A stretch of 64,000 bases of DNA from Isoetes taiwanensis (Eukaryota; Streptophyta; Lycopodiopsida; Isoetales; Isoetaceae): assembly GCA_021234155.1 (NCBI GenBank), contig JAJEKV010000107.1, positions 668,391 through 732,390 of the forward strand, read 5' to 3'. Below are positions 41,570 to 54,049 of this stretch, piece after piece. The notes beneath the pieces were generated by a model. It was not told the DNA's origin. It worked only from the letters and a program-made list of their open reading frames with translations, and made no database searches. Each line of letters starts with the position of its first letter. The first letter of the stretch is position 1. A program made the translations under genes and the position numbers.

Positions 41570-43330
41570 TTGCTGAATAATTGTGTACGTAAAGGGTTGC
41601 CAAACAGTTGGAAGATGAACCGAAGTTCATCCCATCTATAAAATGGTGATCTAAGGATGTTTGTAACTATAGGACCATCTTATTGGGGAGTACTTTTTTC
41701 AAAATCTTGGGCGTTGAGAACAAGCTTAGCACATGGGTCGAGAGCAACGGTAAATGCTCACACTCTCAAGCGTGATTTCTCAAGAGACCATAACACTTAG
41801 ATCATGCTCTACGCCCGGTGCTCATAGAAAAGGCCAAGGCTCCTAACCGCTTTATATGTCGCTTTCAGATTTCTCCTGCATTCTAAGACCGTTCGGAGGG
41901 AAGGGATTGGGAGAAAGAATGGAGAATCTTGGTGTCCCCGCAGAATCGGCGCGGAAGCCAGCCTATACCAGCAGGTCCTCATTAATTTTATCCGGGAAGT
42001 AAAATGACACGGCCTAAGCACCATTGACGCATAAGCCAAGGCGCCCCCATCACTTCATGTTATTTGGTATTTTTGTAGATCTAACTAGATGAATGGCTCA
42101 AATCACGCTTCATTGTCGTGCACAAAATCAAGTACATACATAGTTCGCTTACTTTTATATGCTGATGATGTAGTTCTATCGGGCAAGTAAAAATGGATGT
42201 ACTCCAATACCACTTGGACAACCGGGATCCTTCTTGTGAGACTAAGCACATGATGTTGAATAAATTCTAAGTCGAAGATTATGATTTTGGAGCTAGAGAT
42301 GATCACATTTACATGCCGTGGGCAAGAGCTAGAAACAGAGAAATTAAATAATTTGGCCTTGTTTTTCTTCCAAATATATCGAAGGAATGCATCAACAGAG
42401 CAATCCCGCTTTTAAAAGCTGCCTTGTACATCATGCTTTCCGTGTGTTCCAAAACAAACTTTACATGAGATTGGAGCCTTTAAGAGAATTTTATTTAAGT
42501 CTTTGGTGCGACAAGAGTCTCAGATAGCATTCGTGAGCAATCCAAACGATCTCGGCTTTGAACCAAATCGGTTAAGTTCAAAAAAGTGTTCATCCGCCAT
42601 GAATTGCATCAAATATCGACTCATATGCTATCATACCGGCCGAGACCAGCCCTCGCTCGCTGAGCCGGAGGCCTTATACCGTGACCGCACTTTGTAAACA
42701 GAGTCATGGAGCGCCCACAAGACGTGCTAATACATCTGGCGCCATTACACTGTGCCAAGAAGGTCAGGACAGGATGTGCTGGAATTGGGCAAGAAAATGG
42801 GATTGACGATGGAAAATTGGCCGATAACAAAGAGGATGCTCGCCCTCTTTGGAACAATTAGCAATTGACCTTTAAATTTCAAGAAGATGCAACATTATGT
42901 GCAACACGCCAATCCAAAGAAGCCTGGATCATAAGAGCCAGGGTACCTCAACGCGAATATCCCTAGGTACTTTGAAGAAGTAATGGCAAGATATAGACCC
43001 AGCTCACACTAAGCTTTGAGGATCGGCGATGGGTATAAGATACCACCAGAGAATTTGCGTATTCGGTGATATGAATGGTAGAAGACGAGAACGACGATAA
43101 TGCATGCCCCGTGATATGTGGATGTTCTGAAAAGTTCAACATTCTGGCACATGATTTTTTGTTCCTTATTTATGGCACCGCATTCATCATACCTAGACAT
43201 AGGATTATACATAAAGGCGGGTGGACTATTCTTTTTTCTCTGAAACTCAGAAATGCTTTGCATATCAGCTCCATGGCCTCTTCAAGGCCCCAAGAGAGAG
43301 CAAGCATGAATAATAATAATAATAATATAA
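41570..43330 (+). pseudogene. LINE RT relic, A-type, plus strand, (AAT)n end
   Basis: Degenerate but ordered pieces: KGLPNSWKMNRS (compare GFPRAWQMNRV in A3), a FFKILGVENKLSTWVESN-like block, then LLLYADDVVLSGK (42147-42190, YADD intact), KIMIFGARDD and a FGLVFLPNISKECIN connector, then a C-terminal piece near 43070-43300 with GGWTILFSLKLRNALHI. It ends near AATAATAATAATAATAAT (43307-43326), a possible tail. Many frameshifts. The order and spacing match RT to C-terminus of a non-L1 LINE, diverged from A1-A6. Confidence 0.65.
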
Positions 43331-45415
43331 TGCTTAATAAGCCCGGCAACAAGCAGATGATAGACCGAGTATTGATTTCTACAAAAATAGTCAGGAGCCA
43401 AACAATACAAATAATAAACAAGAAAATTATAGCACAAATTGTTAAGTAATAATGCCTCTTTGTAAGATTGTTTCTTTCGAATGGCTAACAAACACATATG
43501 CTTCTTGGTAGATGAAAGCCCATATGCTTTTAGATTTGCAAATGCTGCTATTTTGCTTTTTTAAGGCACAACCTTCATCTTCCTTTTTATTCTTGTCATC
43601 CCAATAGTGGCTTCGTGGCACTTTGTCTTGTATAATCTATTTGTTTCTTCTTATTTATGTAAAATCTGTATGACAAAGAAGAGAAAGATGAACACTTACT
43701 TTCTGAGGCCCCAAAAAGATATTTCAAAGGAACTCAACCAAACTTATTAATGGCTGATGAAGAGCTTGAGTCGGGCTTTGGCACGCCTGGCAAGGGACTT
43801 CGCTAATTGAATTCATGTAGTCATGAAGACCAATGATTTGCACGAAGCAAATGACTCATACGTAGTTGTCCGCATAAGCACTCTCCCGGTGCCCTACTTA
43901 TTCCTCGGCCCCAAATCGACTCCAAAAAGTTGTGGCATGGGTAGTTCTAACGACTGGCAGATTTCAAATCTAAAAGCCTTGTGCAGATTATTGTGGCAAC
44001 GAGGCCAACTTTGGCTCAAGTCCTGTGAGCACTAAGGACATGGATAGCAAATAATCCATGCCCCATTCATTTCCTAAATATAGTTCGAAATATGATGGTG
44101 CCAAATATGTGGCTTTTTTTGTTTTGACAATGGTCCCATGCCCCAATAAAACTCCTATTTTGGAATAAAAAAACTTTTTCTCAACCAAAATTTTGTTAAA
44201 ACCACTACAATGTAATGAACTAGCTGGCGGTATATGGACCTAGGTTTCTTTGGGCTAATAGGTATCGACGCATGAAGAATTATGTTTAGGTTGTAGCTAA
44301 AAGTCTGAGTGCCCGTGATTGAAATGAATTGACTCTTGTGGAGCCTCTGAGTTTTCATGGAAGAGAAAGCACATGGCTTTATGAAACTGAAAGTGTTATC
44401 CATCTACATCAATCCCATTTGTGTTCCTTGTGTCAGCCTTTGTGCAATCTTTGGCCCTTGCTCACCTCGACTCCTTCCTCGGGTCTGACTCAGCTTTATA
44501 TGGCCTTGGCTTTGCTTTTTTTTTTTTTTTTGCTTTTTACCTTTAACTTGGAGCTTTTGCTCTTGATTTTTGCTTTTCTTCTGCTCTTGGAGTTGGCTTG
44601 TGGTTGTTATGCATGATGTCTATGCACTTGTCTAGTTTATAATTTGTTGTTGCATTGTCTTGTTGTTGAATTCTATATTGATGCAGAGGTTCTTATCTAG
44701 CACACCCTCGCAGACTATGCATCTCTTAGTGTTTCTCATCGTGAGGTGTTTAGAGTGAGGAGATTGATAGGTCTTCTACTGCTTTCTCCTTCACCTTTGG
44801 CTCCCTTTTCGGAAAGCATGTTCATCCTTTTGAACATGAATCCAAACTTATCTTTCAAATCACTAGTGAGCATAATATTAGTATTTCAATGCTGGTGATT
44901 TTTTGGAAATGTAAATGGATTATATACTAGTCGCTTTGTGTCATAGCAAGGTGTTAGAGTATTAATTCTGATTTGGATCACTATTGGTGGATCACCCTAA
45001 TATAGGATTGTCCACCAGCCGCTACAATCAAGGTGGCTTTGAGCAGGTTTAGGGCCAAATCTAATATATGAACGCCGTGGAGGAATGTATGAATGGCCAC
45101 CACTTTGGTGCTCCCTTGTTTGTGCTTTTAATTTGTGATGTTTTGGGATTTTGGTGACGCCAAGAGGGCAAATATTGCATTGAGAATTATATTGTAGAGG
45201 GTGTCAAGGTGATAGTGGCACCATCTTCCTTATTTTTTGGTTTTATTATGTTGTTTATTTGTTCGTGAGGTTATGACGCCAATCAACATGATTGTGATGA
45301 TAAAACCTTCAATTTTGATAAGCCATAAATTTATGAATTGCATTATTTTGATAAGTCTTGTTTCATGCATATTTGGTGTGATTTAATTCGAAAGCAATAA
45401 AGGGACTCTCGAGGT
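43331..45415. other. No gene recognised
   Basis: Short open frames without similarity. There is a T run at about 44519-44531. Confidence 0.4.
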
Positions 45416-46060
45416 AAGTGGTACCAAGCTGTTTGATCTGCATTTGATCTCCCTTAGTCACGCATCGTAACTTTATGGAATGCTCCCAAAGCTTAGAGCT
45501 AATGTAACTATGAATAGAAGCAAGATTATCTGCTTTATGGAATTTCAAAATGTTCGCCCATTGATTTGTTAAAAAAGCAGTTCTTTGGTAGCATTGCTAC
45601 TTAAATGAACAATTGATAAACAATAATCTTTTAATTTCCGCTTTCTTTCCATTGATCAAACTTTTCCACATTATGCAGAAAAAAGCACTTAATCTCCTTG
45701 CCAATGGCAAACTATGTGAGCAAATGTATCTAGAAATCGTAAGGCAGATATGATGGATCAAGCAAAAGTCCGATATAAACTCTAAATAAAGAATATGCTA
45801 GATGTTCATGGACTTTTGTCAAATATATGAACCTGAAGTTGACATTTCAAAACAGATACCTAAATCTGTAAACCATTTTGTAGAAGTAACATGCATGCAT
45901 TGAGATATGGATGGCATGATATTTTTGGTATGGATTTGCCATTGAAATAAAGGTCACATTTTCTAGTTCTACGCCTGCTAACCTTGACATTTTGGCTAGG
46001 GGACGCTAGTGTCGATGACATATTTATGTCGGGGTATTGATAATATATCTAAGGCATTAG
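45416..46060 (+). repeat. Uninterrupted copy of the dispersed repeat (empty site)
   Basis: Aligns in order with 28290-28481, 34216-34300 and 38114-38470. At 45617-45640, GATAAACAATAATCTTTTAA is continuous exactly where the other copy is split by the LTR retrotransposon (AATAATC | element | TAATCTTTTA). It therefore documents the pre-insertion state. Confidence 0.8.
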
Positions 46061-46282
46061 TATTGGATAACATTAGTATTGAACTCTCATGGCCCGCTCA
46101 ATATCTCGATCCGGTAATGCACGGGATAAAAAGGTTTATGCTCCGCATCTGCATTGAATTGTACCCCAAAATATCATTGTACAATTTGCCAACAAGCTTG
46201 CCATCGCCAAGGATTTTCCCTCAAGGCCCTCTTTTTTTGGGGGAGGATTTAACTCTATGTGCGAATCTATTTGTCGTTTTCT

Positions 46283-46350
46283 TTTCTCGGGTCCTATAGG
46301 CCAATTGGTCTCTATGGACGATAAAAACACTGCTTTATTCTAATCTTAAG
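46283..46350 (+). mobile_element. LINE 3' end-like stem-loop
   Basis: GTCCTATAGGCC-AATT-GGTCTCTATGGAC followed by GATAAAAACACTGCTTTATT. The hairpin type is that of the A-family. Confidence 0.45.
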
Positions 46351-46429
46351 CAAAGTTTTGCTATATCTAATGAAGCTAGAAGAAACTCACATGTGATTAG
46401 TTAAATAGTAAACCTTAGTATGAATGTGA

Positions 46430-46505
46430 AATAGAATTGAATGGGTCTTTAGACCTCCACAAAGGCCAATAGGTCTATGGGACCAAAACAAAGAGTACAA
46501 CAAAC
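46430..46505 (-). mobile_element. LINE 3' end-like stem-loop, opposite strand
   Basis: Minus strand GGTCCCATAGACC-TATT-GGCCTTTGTGG, then CCCATTCAATTCTATTTCAC. It lies within 150 bases of, and opposite to, the previous one. Confidence 0.4.
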
Positions 46506-48907
46506 TTTTACTATCCGTGATTAAAAACCTTGTTAATTGCCTAGGACGGATAAAATACATTCTCGTTTATTCTAATCTTACAACGCTTAGTTTTATCGCC
46601 TCAAGAAAATAAAACAATGTGGCTTGAGGGGTAAGGGTAATATAGAGGAATGCCTTAAGATTCATTGATAAAGATAAAAAATCATCAGGCAAGAAATCAT
46701 GAACTTGGATTTGATGTTGCCTTTGTCATAAGGATACTTTTTAATGAAATGATATTATAGTGAGGCATTGATGATTTTTAGCGTACTACAAAAATTTGTG
46801 TTGCAATATGAAGTTGCTTCTTTATATGTAATGTGGGAGCAAAGTTGGTTGTTTGAAACATTATATTACTCTAAATCATCGTTGTATTCCCACAATATTG
46901 CCCTTCTAACTTATTTATTGTCCTCAATTTATATTACTCACTTAAAATATGTGTTCATTGCAAATGGACATAACTTTGTTATTTAAAGGATTTACTGCGG
47001 AATATTGCTATGATGCTAATAAAAATAGGGAAGACTTATATTTTAGTGTTTTCAAATATATCTTAATCATGGTCTCTCAGATTCCGCGTAGAAGAGCGCA
47101 TTGAGAAATTCTACTAAAGGGAATGCGCTCCTTTACTCATGACCCTATCAGTGGTACTCTCAAATGCTTTTAGACTGGTCTTACAAGGAAGGAAGGAAGT
47201 ATAGAGCTATTGTTATGATCTAGCATTGAGGGGAAGTTGATTGAGCTGTATTGCATAATTTTACTTTTGAGACGCTCCATCTTCTAACTTGGCCTATCCA
47301 CAAATAGACAACACTTTTCACGCCATTTTCTAGAATGTTCTATAAAGGTTGTGGCTGTAGTTTTGAAAGAAATGTGGTTTTTTCTAAGATATTATTTAGC
47401 CAATAGTCTCAATTTGCATGGTGTTTGAATTTATCTGTACTCAAAGTATCATTTGTTATTAATATATTAGGCACTCCAAATTTTTATGCTATCAGTTTGC
47501 TTACAATGCTAATTCTGCGAGATTATGTGAAGGAGAGACATCTCGACATATGTAATCGATTTAGCTACCAAATTTGTATTATCATAAGATCGAGGCATGG
47601 CCCAGGCAAAGAAATATGATGATTACAAATGTATTGCCAAATTTGTACAAGTACTGTGAGCAAAATGGAAGGGGGAAGACCTTGTTTAGTTGTGCTTGAA
47701 AGAAATTAGCATATTTTCATTTTCGGATAAAGGTTCTTGAGAGTGGAGAAGTCTCTTCAAACCATATGTAACATTGTTGAAGAACTATATGGTTGAAGAT
47801 GGTCCATCCTCATATGAAGAGCGTTCACGAGAAACACTATTGCACCACAATCTCTTCCTCAAGGAGTGTGCTACTCCAAATGAACCAAAGTAGTGGCTAC
47901 TCATTGTTACAACCCTTCCTCGCGATCCTCCTGGACTCCACTGGGTCAGATCGTGTGGAAGTATCATCCGCTATCATGACTCATGGGATTTGGAACATCA
48001 TTCACCAAAGGCATCATGAAGCTGGTTTCTGAATGTTCTGGGTGTTGCTTCCTCCCAACTAAAAGGAGCAGAGCATGGCTCTTGCTAGAATGAATTCAGA
48101 TTTCTATTGTCTACAAGAGCAAAAGCGGTCAGGATTCGTAGGAAATAATAACGCCTGGTGGTCAGCAGCAGACCGGGCAAAAGCCTGTGACCTTTACAAA
48201 GATATGGAGTACACATGATATAGCGTACCACATTCACCATGCCGATAGATTTGGTCACGGATCATTATCAAGTGGGTTTGATAAGGGATAAGAGTGGGGA
48301 CTAGTGGAATGTGCATGCACAATAATGATCTCACCGCAGAGGTGCACTCGGTCGCCAGATCCAAACCAGTTCTAATCAGCCCATGCTTTTCGCATGGTTG
48401 CTGGGTGGGTGACTCGCGGTGGAGCTGGTGCTGATCGGTATGCGAGGATCGTAAGTCATCCGGGGCGCTTCGAACGTGCGGGAACAATGGCGCTTGATAT
48501 ATGACTGTACTTGGTAGAGGTGGATGGCGATGGAACCTTCACTTTGCGCAATGGCTGGCTTGGGGCTGGTAGAGCATATGCACGCCATGACAGGGCTATT
48601 ATAATGCATTGGCGCCTACATATTTGCATAATTTTTCTCGCCAAAACATGCTTGACAAATTTATTTCGCATCGGCCAACTACGTGATTTCCTTTGTTCTC
48701 GTGATGGGGCGAGGCGGTGACCAAGACTGCCTCAAGTTAAACACTTTATACTTTGAAGGATGAGGAGTTTAAAGATGGATGCGCAAGCCCGTCCTCCGTG
48801 ATTTGTGAGAAAGAAAGGAATGGCTGGATTGTTGATGCCTCTAGTCAGCCGCGGAAGTCCTTTGCTAAGAATTGGGGTCAAAGCCGGTTGTCATTAATCA
48901 GGGATTT
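46506..48907. other. No gene recognised
   Basis: About 2.4 kb with scattered short open frames on both strands. One moderately GC-rich part (48150-48880) may once have been coding, but I cannot identify it. Confidence 0.35.
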
Positions 48908-51900
48908 TATTTTTTTTTTTATTGAAGGCTTCTTATATATATATATAAAATAAGAGATTTTACAAAAACTCCTTTTTCTAAGGGAGAAGGAACCCTAAAA
49001 TAGAGAGGTGATCCAAAAATAACCCGATTTTATATCAGATCGAATTTTACTTGCTCATACAGAAGAAACTGATAAAACTTATAAATAGCTTGCTAAAGAA
49101 GTTCCAGATCCCCTGGCGCAAATAGAGCACTCGGTAGGATTTCGTGTGTGGAGGTTCTTGGTTTTCCTTTTGCCTTTCCCTTTGTCTTCTCATGAAAAGT
49201 AATAGATGCACATGCATGATTTTTTGCTCTAGCCATATTGGAACCTCGGTCATTGCCTTTGCCTCGTGATTAACTCTTCTCATACAAATTTGGTCACAAT
49301 GAAGCATCCACACCGGCATATTGTCTCCATGCTCCAACACGCCTGAATATTTTTATCCATTCATTGTTTGTGTTTAGATTCATCTTCTCCAATTTAAGTC
49401 ACATATGACATCAGCTGTAAATAGAGTACTCCGCAATCATGAAATCACCCATTAATCTTTTGAATCCACTTAACATCAAATTGAAACCGCTTTTAATTAT
49501 TCCTTCGTGGAATAATTTCACAATTAAAAATGAAGGAGTTCTCGCTCTTCCAGATCCCTCCGTAGGAGGACAAGATTCTCCAATCATTGGGGTTCTCTCG
49601 GCATGAAAAGTCTTTCAATCGAGATGAAATTAGATCATAGCCCGTAGTTCCCGAGGCAAGCTCTAAGGTCCACCTGCATCAAAGGCACCCTCTAAAAGAT
49701 GATTTTCATCCTTGTCCAAGGCATCTTTTCTGCTGCATATCCGAATTGGCCATAGATAACCAGTATCTTTCGAAGTTAGTAGCCAAAGCTTTATGCCGAA
49801 TACACATGCTAAATGATTTGATCTTCGGATTAATGGGACTTTTCACATAAATCTCGTATCTCGATGCATCTATATCCATTGAATCTCCCATTTTGTATGG
49901 ATAGTGACTTTTTCTCCCTTCATGAGATAATTTATAGGCTTTCCCCGAATCGGCATAACCTCTTTGTCCATCATTTAGCCGAATTTTCTTCATTAGGTCC
50001 AATGGTTATGAATGATGGCAGAAGAATGTTATCATAAAGGGTTTTGGTTCCCAGATCCCTTCCTCGCCAAAGTTGATTTTGTCAGCAACAATGCCATTAG
50101 TATCAAAAGACCGATAAAGACGATTCCCTCATTTTCCATAGCCCTGCCTCGACGAGTGGCAAGCCAGCAAAGACAGGGGGTTATTGAGAAGGACAAATGA
50201 TTCCAAAAATAGTTTGATCCATGGACAATCCTTCTTTTCCATGTGTACATCCCCTTAATTTGATCCCAAGCCTTGGATCCATTTCTTTGATAATACCTCG
50301 AGTGGAGTTTGGGACAAGAATGGGAAGAAGATCGTAGTGGGGAAGCTCCATTTTCAGAGACCTCCACCCATAAGGATGGCATTTTTCCAATATAATGCCT
50401 TATCGATGGAGATAGGGTGCTTGATGGAGTTATAGCAGCTCCCAGATAGGTATTTGCAGCTAAGGCCATCCCTTGCTTCTCAATATTAATAATTCCAATC
50501 CTCCATTACTCTTGGATTTGCAACACTCTTTCATTGAGACCGGTGCCGAGATCTCCTGCTTTTGCCCACAAGCAATGAATCTACCAATACCCCTCGCACT
50601 TGTTGGGGAAATCTTTGGAGCAAGAATAACTCATGATTGATACACATGAGAAGAAGAAATCATAAAATTAGCACAATTGCCCTACCATTTTTAGAAAGAT
50701 ATTTTGAGTTCTAGTATCAACCTTTTGAGAACTTTTCAATATTTCCATAGGTCCAAGGATACTGCCTAATTGCAAATGGGATACCAAGGATTTTTGAGCT
50801 AGTGTTGGGGAGCTATACTTACATCCCACATGGTTAAAAGCCATCACCTCCCTTTCTTGATCTCTTGCTTGGATTGCTGATTTTAAGGTAGGTTAATTTT
50901 ACACCTTGTACACACCACAATTTGTGAATGGAGTTTCATCCATTGATATTAAAATAAAGGTATCATTTGCAAAATGCCCATTTAGAATTTGATCCGCTCG
51001 GGATTTTCGTAGCCTCTGCATCTTTAATAAGGTTAGTATTCTTTGCTATCTCCAAACTTGCCAAATGGAGGGCTTCCATAATAATCGTGAAAAGGAATAC
51101 GCAGAAGGCAACCTTGTTTTACTCCTCTTTGGATTGTGAAGAATTTAATCGCATCACCATTGATGAGAATCACGATCTTGAGTTGTGCAAAAATGGCTTT
51201 AAATATTTGAATGCTTTCATTGTCAGCAAACCAAGAGCCCCGCAACATCTAAATAAAAAATTCCAACTTACTGTATCAAATGCCTTGGTGATGTCAAGTT
51301 TTAGAAGAGCCACATCTTGTTAGAATCTTTTGCCCATTGGAGCCCCATAAAAATAGTCGTTTACTACATTTGTCTAAAATAAACATGTCTTCTTAAGATA
51401 GGCTGATTGAGAACTACTAATAATGATGTCTAAAATGGTCTTAGGTCTTAAGGCAATAGCCCTGAAATAATCTTATATATAACATTAGAGAGAGAAATAG
51501 GTCCTAGAACCGAGAAGGTATTAGGAGAATCAATCTTTAGGATAAGAGCAATAGTATTAATTTTGCATCCAAAATCTTTGTCTCCTAAACTCATTGGCTA
51601 TTTTGGTAATACTGCCTGCTAAGGCCAGTCTTCTTTAAAGAATTTCATTCAAGGCCATCAGTATGTGGGTCTTGCTATTTTCCATATTTTTGACAACCTC
51701 GCAAAAGCTCATTCACAAAAGGTTTAGTGAGATATGAGTTCTCGATCATCATTGACCTTTTTATTTAGACAAATAAACCTCCATAACCATGGGAGTAGAA
51801 TCCATATTGGAGCCCATAAGCTTCTTGAAGTGATCAACTCTAGCCTTGTTTGAGGTCTTTATCTTCAGAATTAAATTATCTTCCACCCCTAATTCTCATA

Positions 51901-53400
51901 AATATGATTCCTCTTAATTCGGACCGTTTTATTGAAGAAATATTTTGGAGTTGCATCTCTCGGCCATCCTCCAACTTCTTATTTTGGCCTTCAATTTCCA
52001 TCCCTTGCAATTTTGATTTCACCTCAATCAGCCTTTTTATCTCAACTTGTGCTCATCACTTCATTTTAATAATGTTTATCTTTAAATACCCAAGATGGGC
52101 TTTATTTTTGATTGTAAATATCCTTGCCCCATTCTTTGAGCTAACATTTTATTTTTTTGGCCATGCTAACTAACCAAGACATCCAACCTCGTGTTCCCGT
52201 TTAGGATTTCCATTGATGATTTCCTCCCAAGCTTGACCATAAAATCATCATTATCCATCAAGCTTGTGTTCATTTTGAAGTAGGCCTTTCTTTTATTGCC
52301 ATTGTCATCCCCCTAAATGGTGATTCATTGGGATACGACCAGAGATAGTATAACCTTCAAGATTTTCAACTCAGATCGCTCCAATGATTTTCACTAAGGT
52401 AATACCTATCATGTAGGCAAATGAGCAGGGACTATTCTATGGTCAATTCAACTAAAGGCTTGGGATTTGGTTCTGCCAAGGTTAAATTATGAGAAGAGAG
52501 AAGGTTGTCCCAAGCAATATCTTTCCTAGGAAGAAGATTCTAAATTTTATTTTCATGAATCTATCTCGTGACCATGTTGAAATCTCCAATAAATAACACA
52601 TTCCTCCACATCCTGTGACATCTAAACTGCTATTAATTCTGCTCCACATCAAAGACTTCTAAGGCTCATGGTAAGAATAGACATTAGTAAAGGCAATCTT
52701 GCATGAGTCTACTCTACCAACAAGAGTCCGCCATCTCTCCATTAGTAAGTGTCATTAACCATATAAATATCTTCCATGTTGATCCCGTGGGTTCCATGCT
52801 ATGGCTATACCGCAGCATCTAATTATTAGCAACAATGGACCAAATATTACACTAGGGAGGAAGAATATTAGAAATAATCCTTTCATGATTGGGATCATGG
52901 ATCTTGTGTTCCTCGATAAAAGAATAACATCGTGGCAAAGTTACTAGATAAACAAACTTAAGCCTATCCCTTTGATACCATTATTAATACCTTTGAGATT
53001 CCAAGTAATCATTTTGATAGACTTTAACATTTTAAATATTTTTTATTATTTATGACTGATCCGCCGCCACTTTTATATCATCACCATCATTATCACTAGA
53101 ATGCTCCTCTTTATTACCAAAGATATCTTCGAAAAATATCGAGCTGCTTGGGTGATGGAGACACCATGAATCCCGATTGATTTTAAAAGAGAGGTCAATA
53201 TTCTTAAAAGTGAGAATCCATTTTATCAAACTTGAAGTTACCTCACCTTTGGTCCTCACTATTATTAATAATTTACTGCTCCCGCAATTGCTACTCTTTT
53301 GAACCATGTTTTGCATACTGCATTCTGGGCCTCCATTCTTGTCTAATAATAAGAGGTGGATCTATTCACCTTTTCTCCAAATTTGCCCCTTTGCCCTTAT
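48908..53400 (-). pseudogene. L1-type LINE relic, minus strand, endonuclease to poly(A)
   Basis: From the right: a possible ORF1 end (53316-53050, acidic), then endonuclease starting MITWNLKGINNGIKGIG (about 53020) with FIGDFNMVTR (GDFN, about 52590). RT has LLKLDITKAFDTVSWNF (about 51290) and INGDAIKFFTIQRGVKQGC (about 51160-51110). A reverse-transcriptase zinc-binding-like region follows (about 50000-49700, SFSMCIRHKALATNF). The end is AATAAAAAAAAAAAA (plus-strand T run 48908-48920). Stops and shifts are frequent. It is the most complete L1 copy in the window but inactive; the YADD region is not clear. Confidence 0.72.
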
Positions 53401-54049
53401 CGCATTTTTTGGGTATTTTAGAGTATCAATTTTCAAATTGAATACCGTATAGTCGAGATCTCACTATAACCTCCTCCTTTCTCCGCCCATCTTATTCTTT
53501 GAAATACACATCAGGGAAAGTTTGTTCCGGGGAATGCTTATACATAACTCCTCCCAATTTCTATATGGCGTGTGTGAGACTTGGTCCGTAGGACTGGGCG
53601 GTAAGTTGGGGTAACCCGTGTGGAAGTGGATATTAGATCATAACTACCCGATAAAGATCGGGCTCCACCCCTCATGATGAAGAATTCCTTGTTTCCAATA
53701 TTATCCAATCTTTTCCTAAGAATAGATTCCTACACTATTCTCGCCGCATACTTAATTTGGAATGTTTGTTGTCTAATTTGGAGAAATAGAAAAGGATCGA
53801 TTCTTTGAAGCTTAGTGATCCAGAATCCAATCCTCCCCAAGGGATGGGGGCTCATTAGAAAATGGATAAGGATGCTCTTTAGAGTACAAACTGGCGCTTC
53901 CAGGAGGTCCCCGATACCAGAAAGATCTATAATCCTTATCTTCTCTCGCCTCATTAGCAAGATGACAAGACGTAATTGGAAATCATAACAACTTGATTAA
54001 GAAGAGCATTTTATAAGAGGGGATATTCAAACTTTTATAAAGTGGTTTC

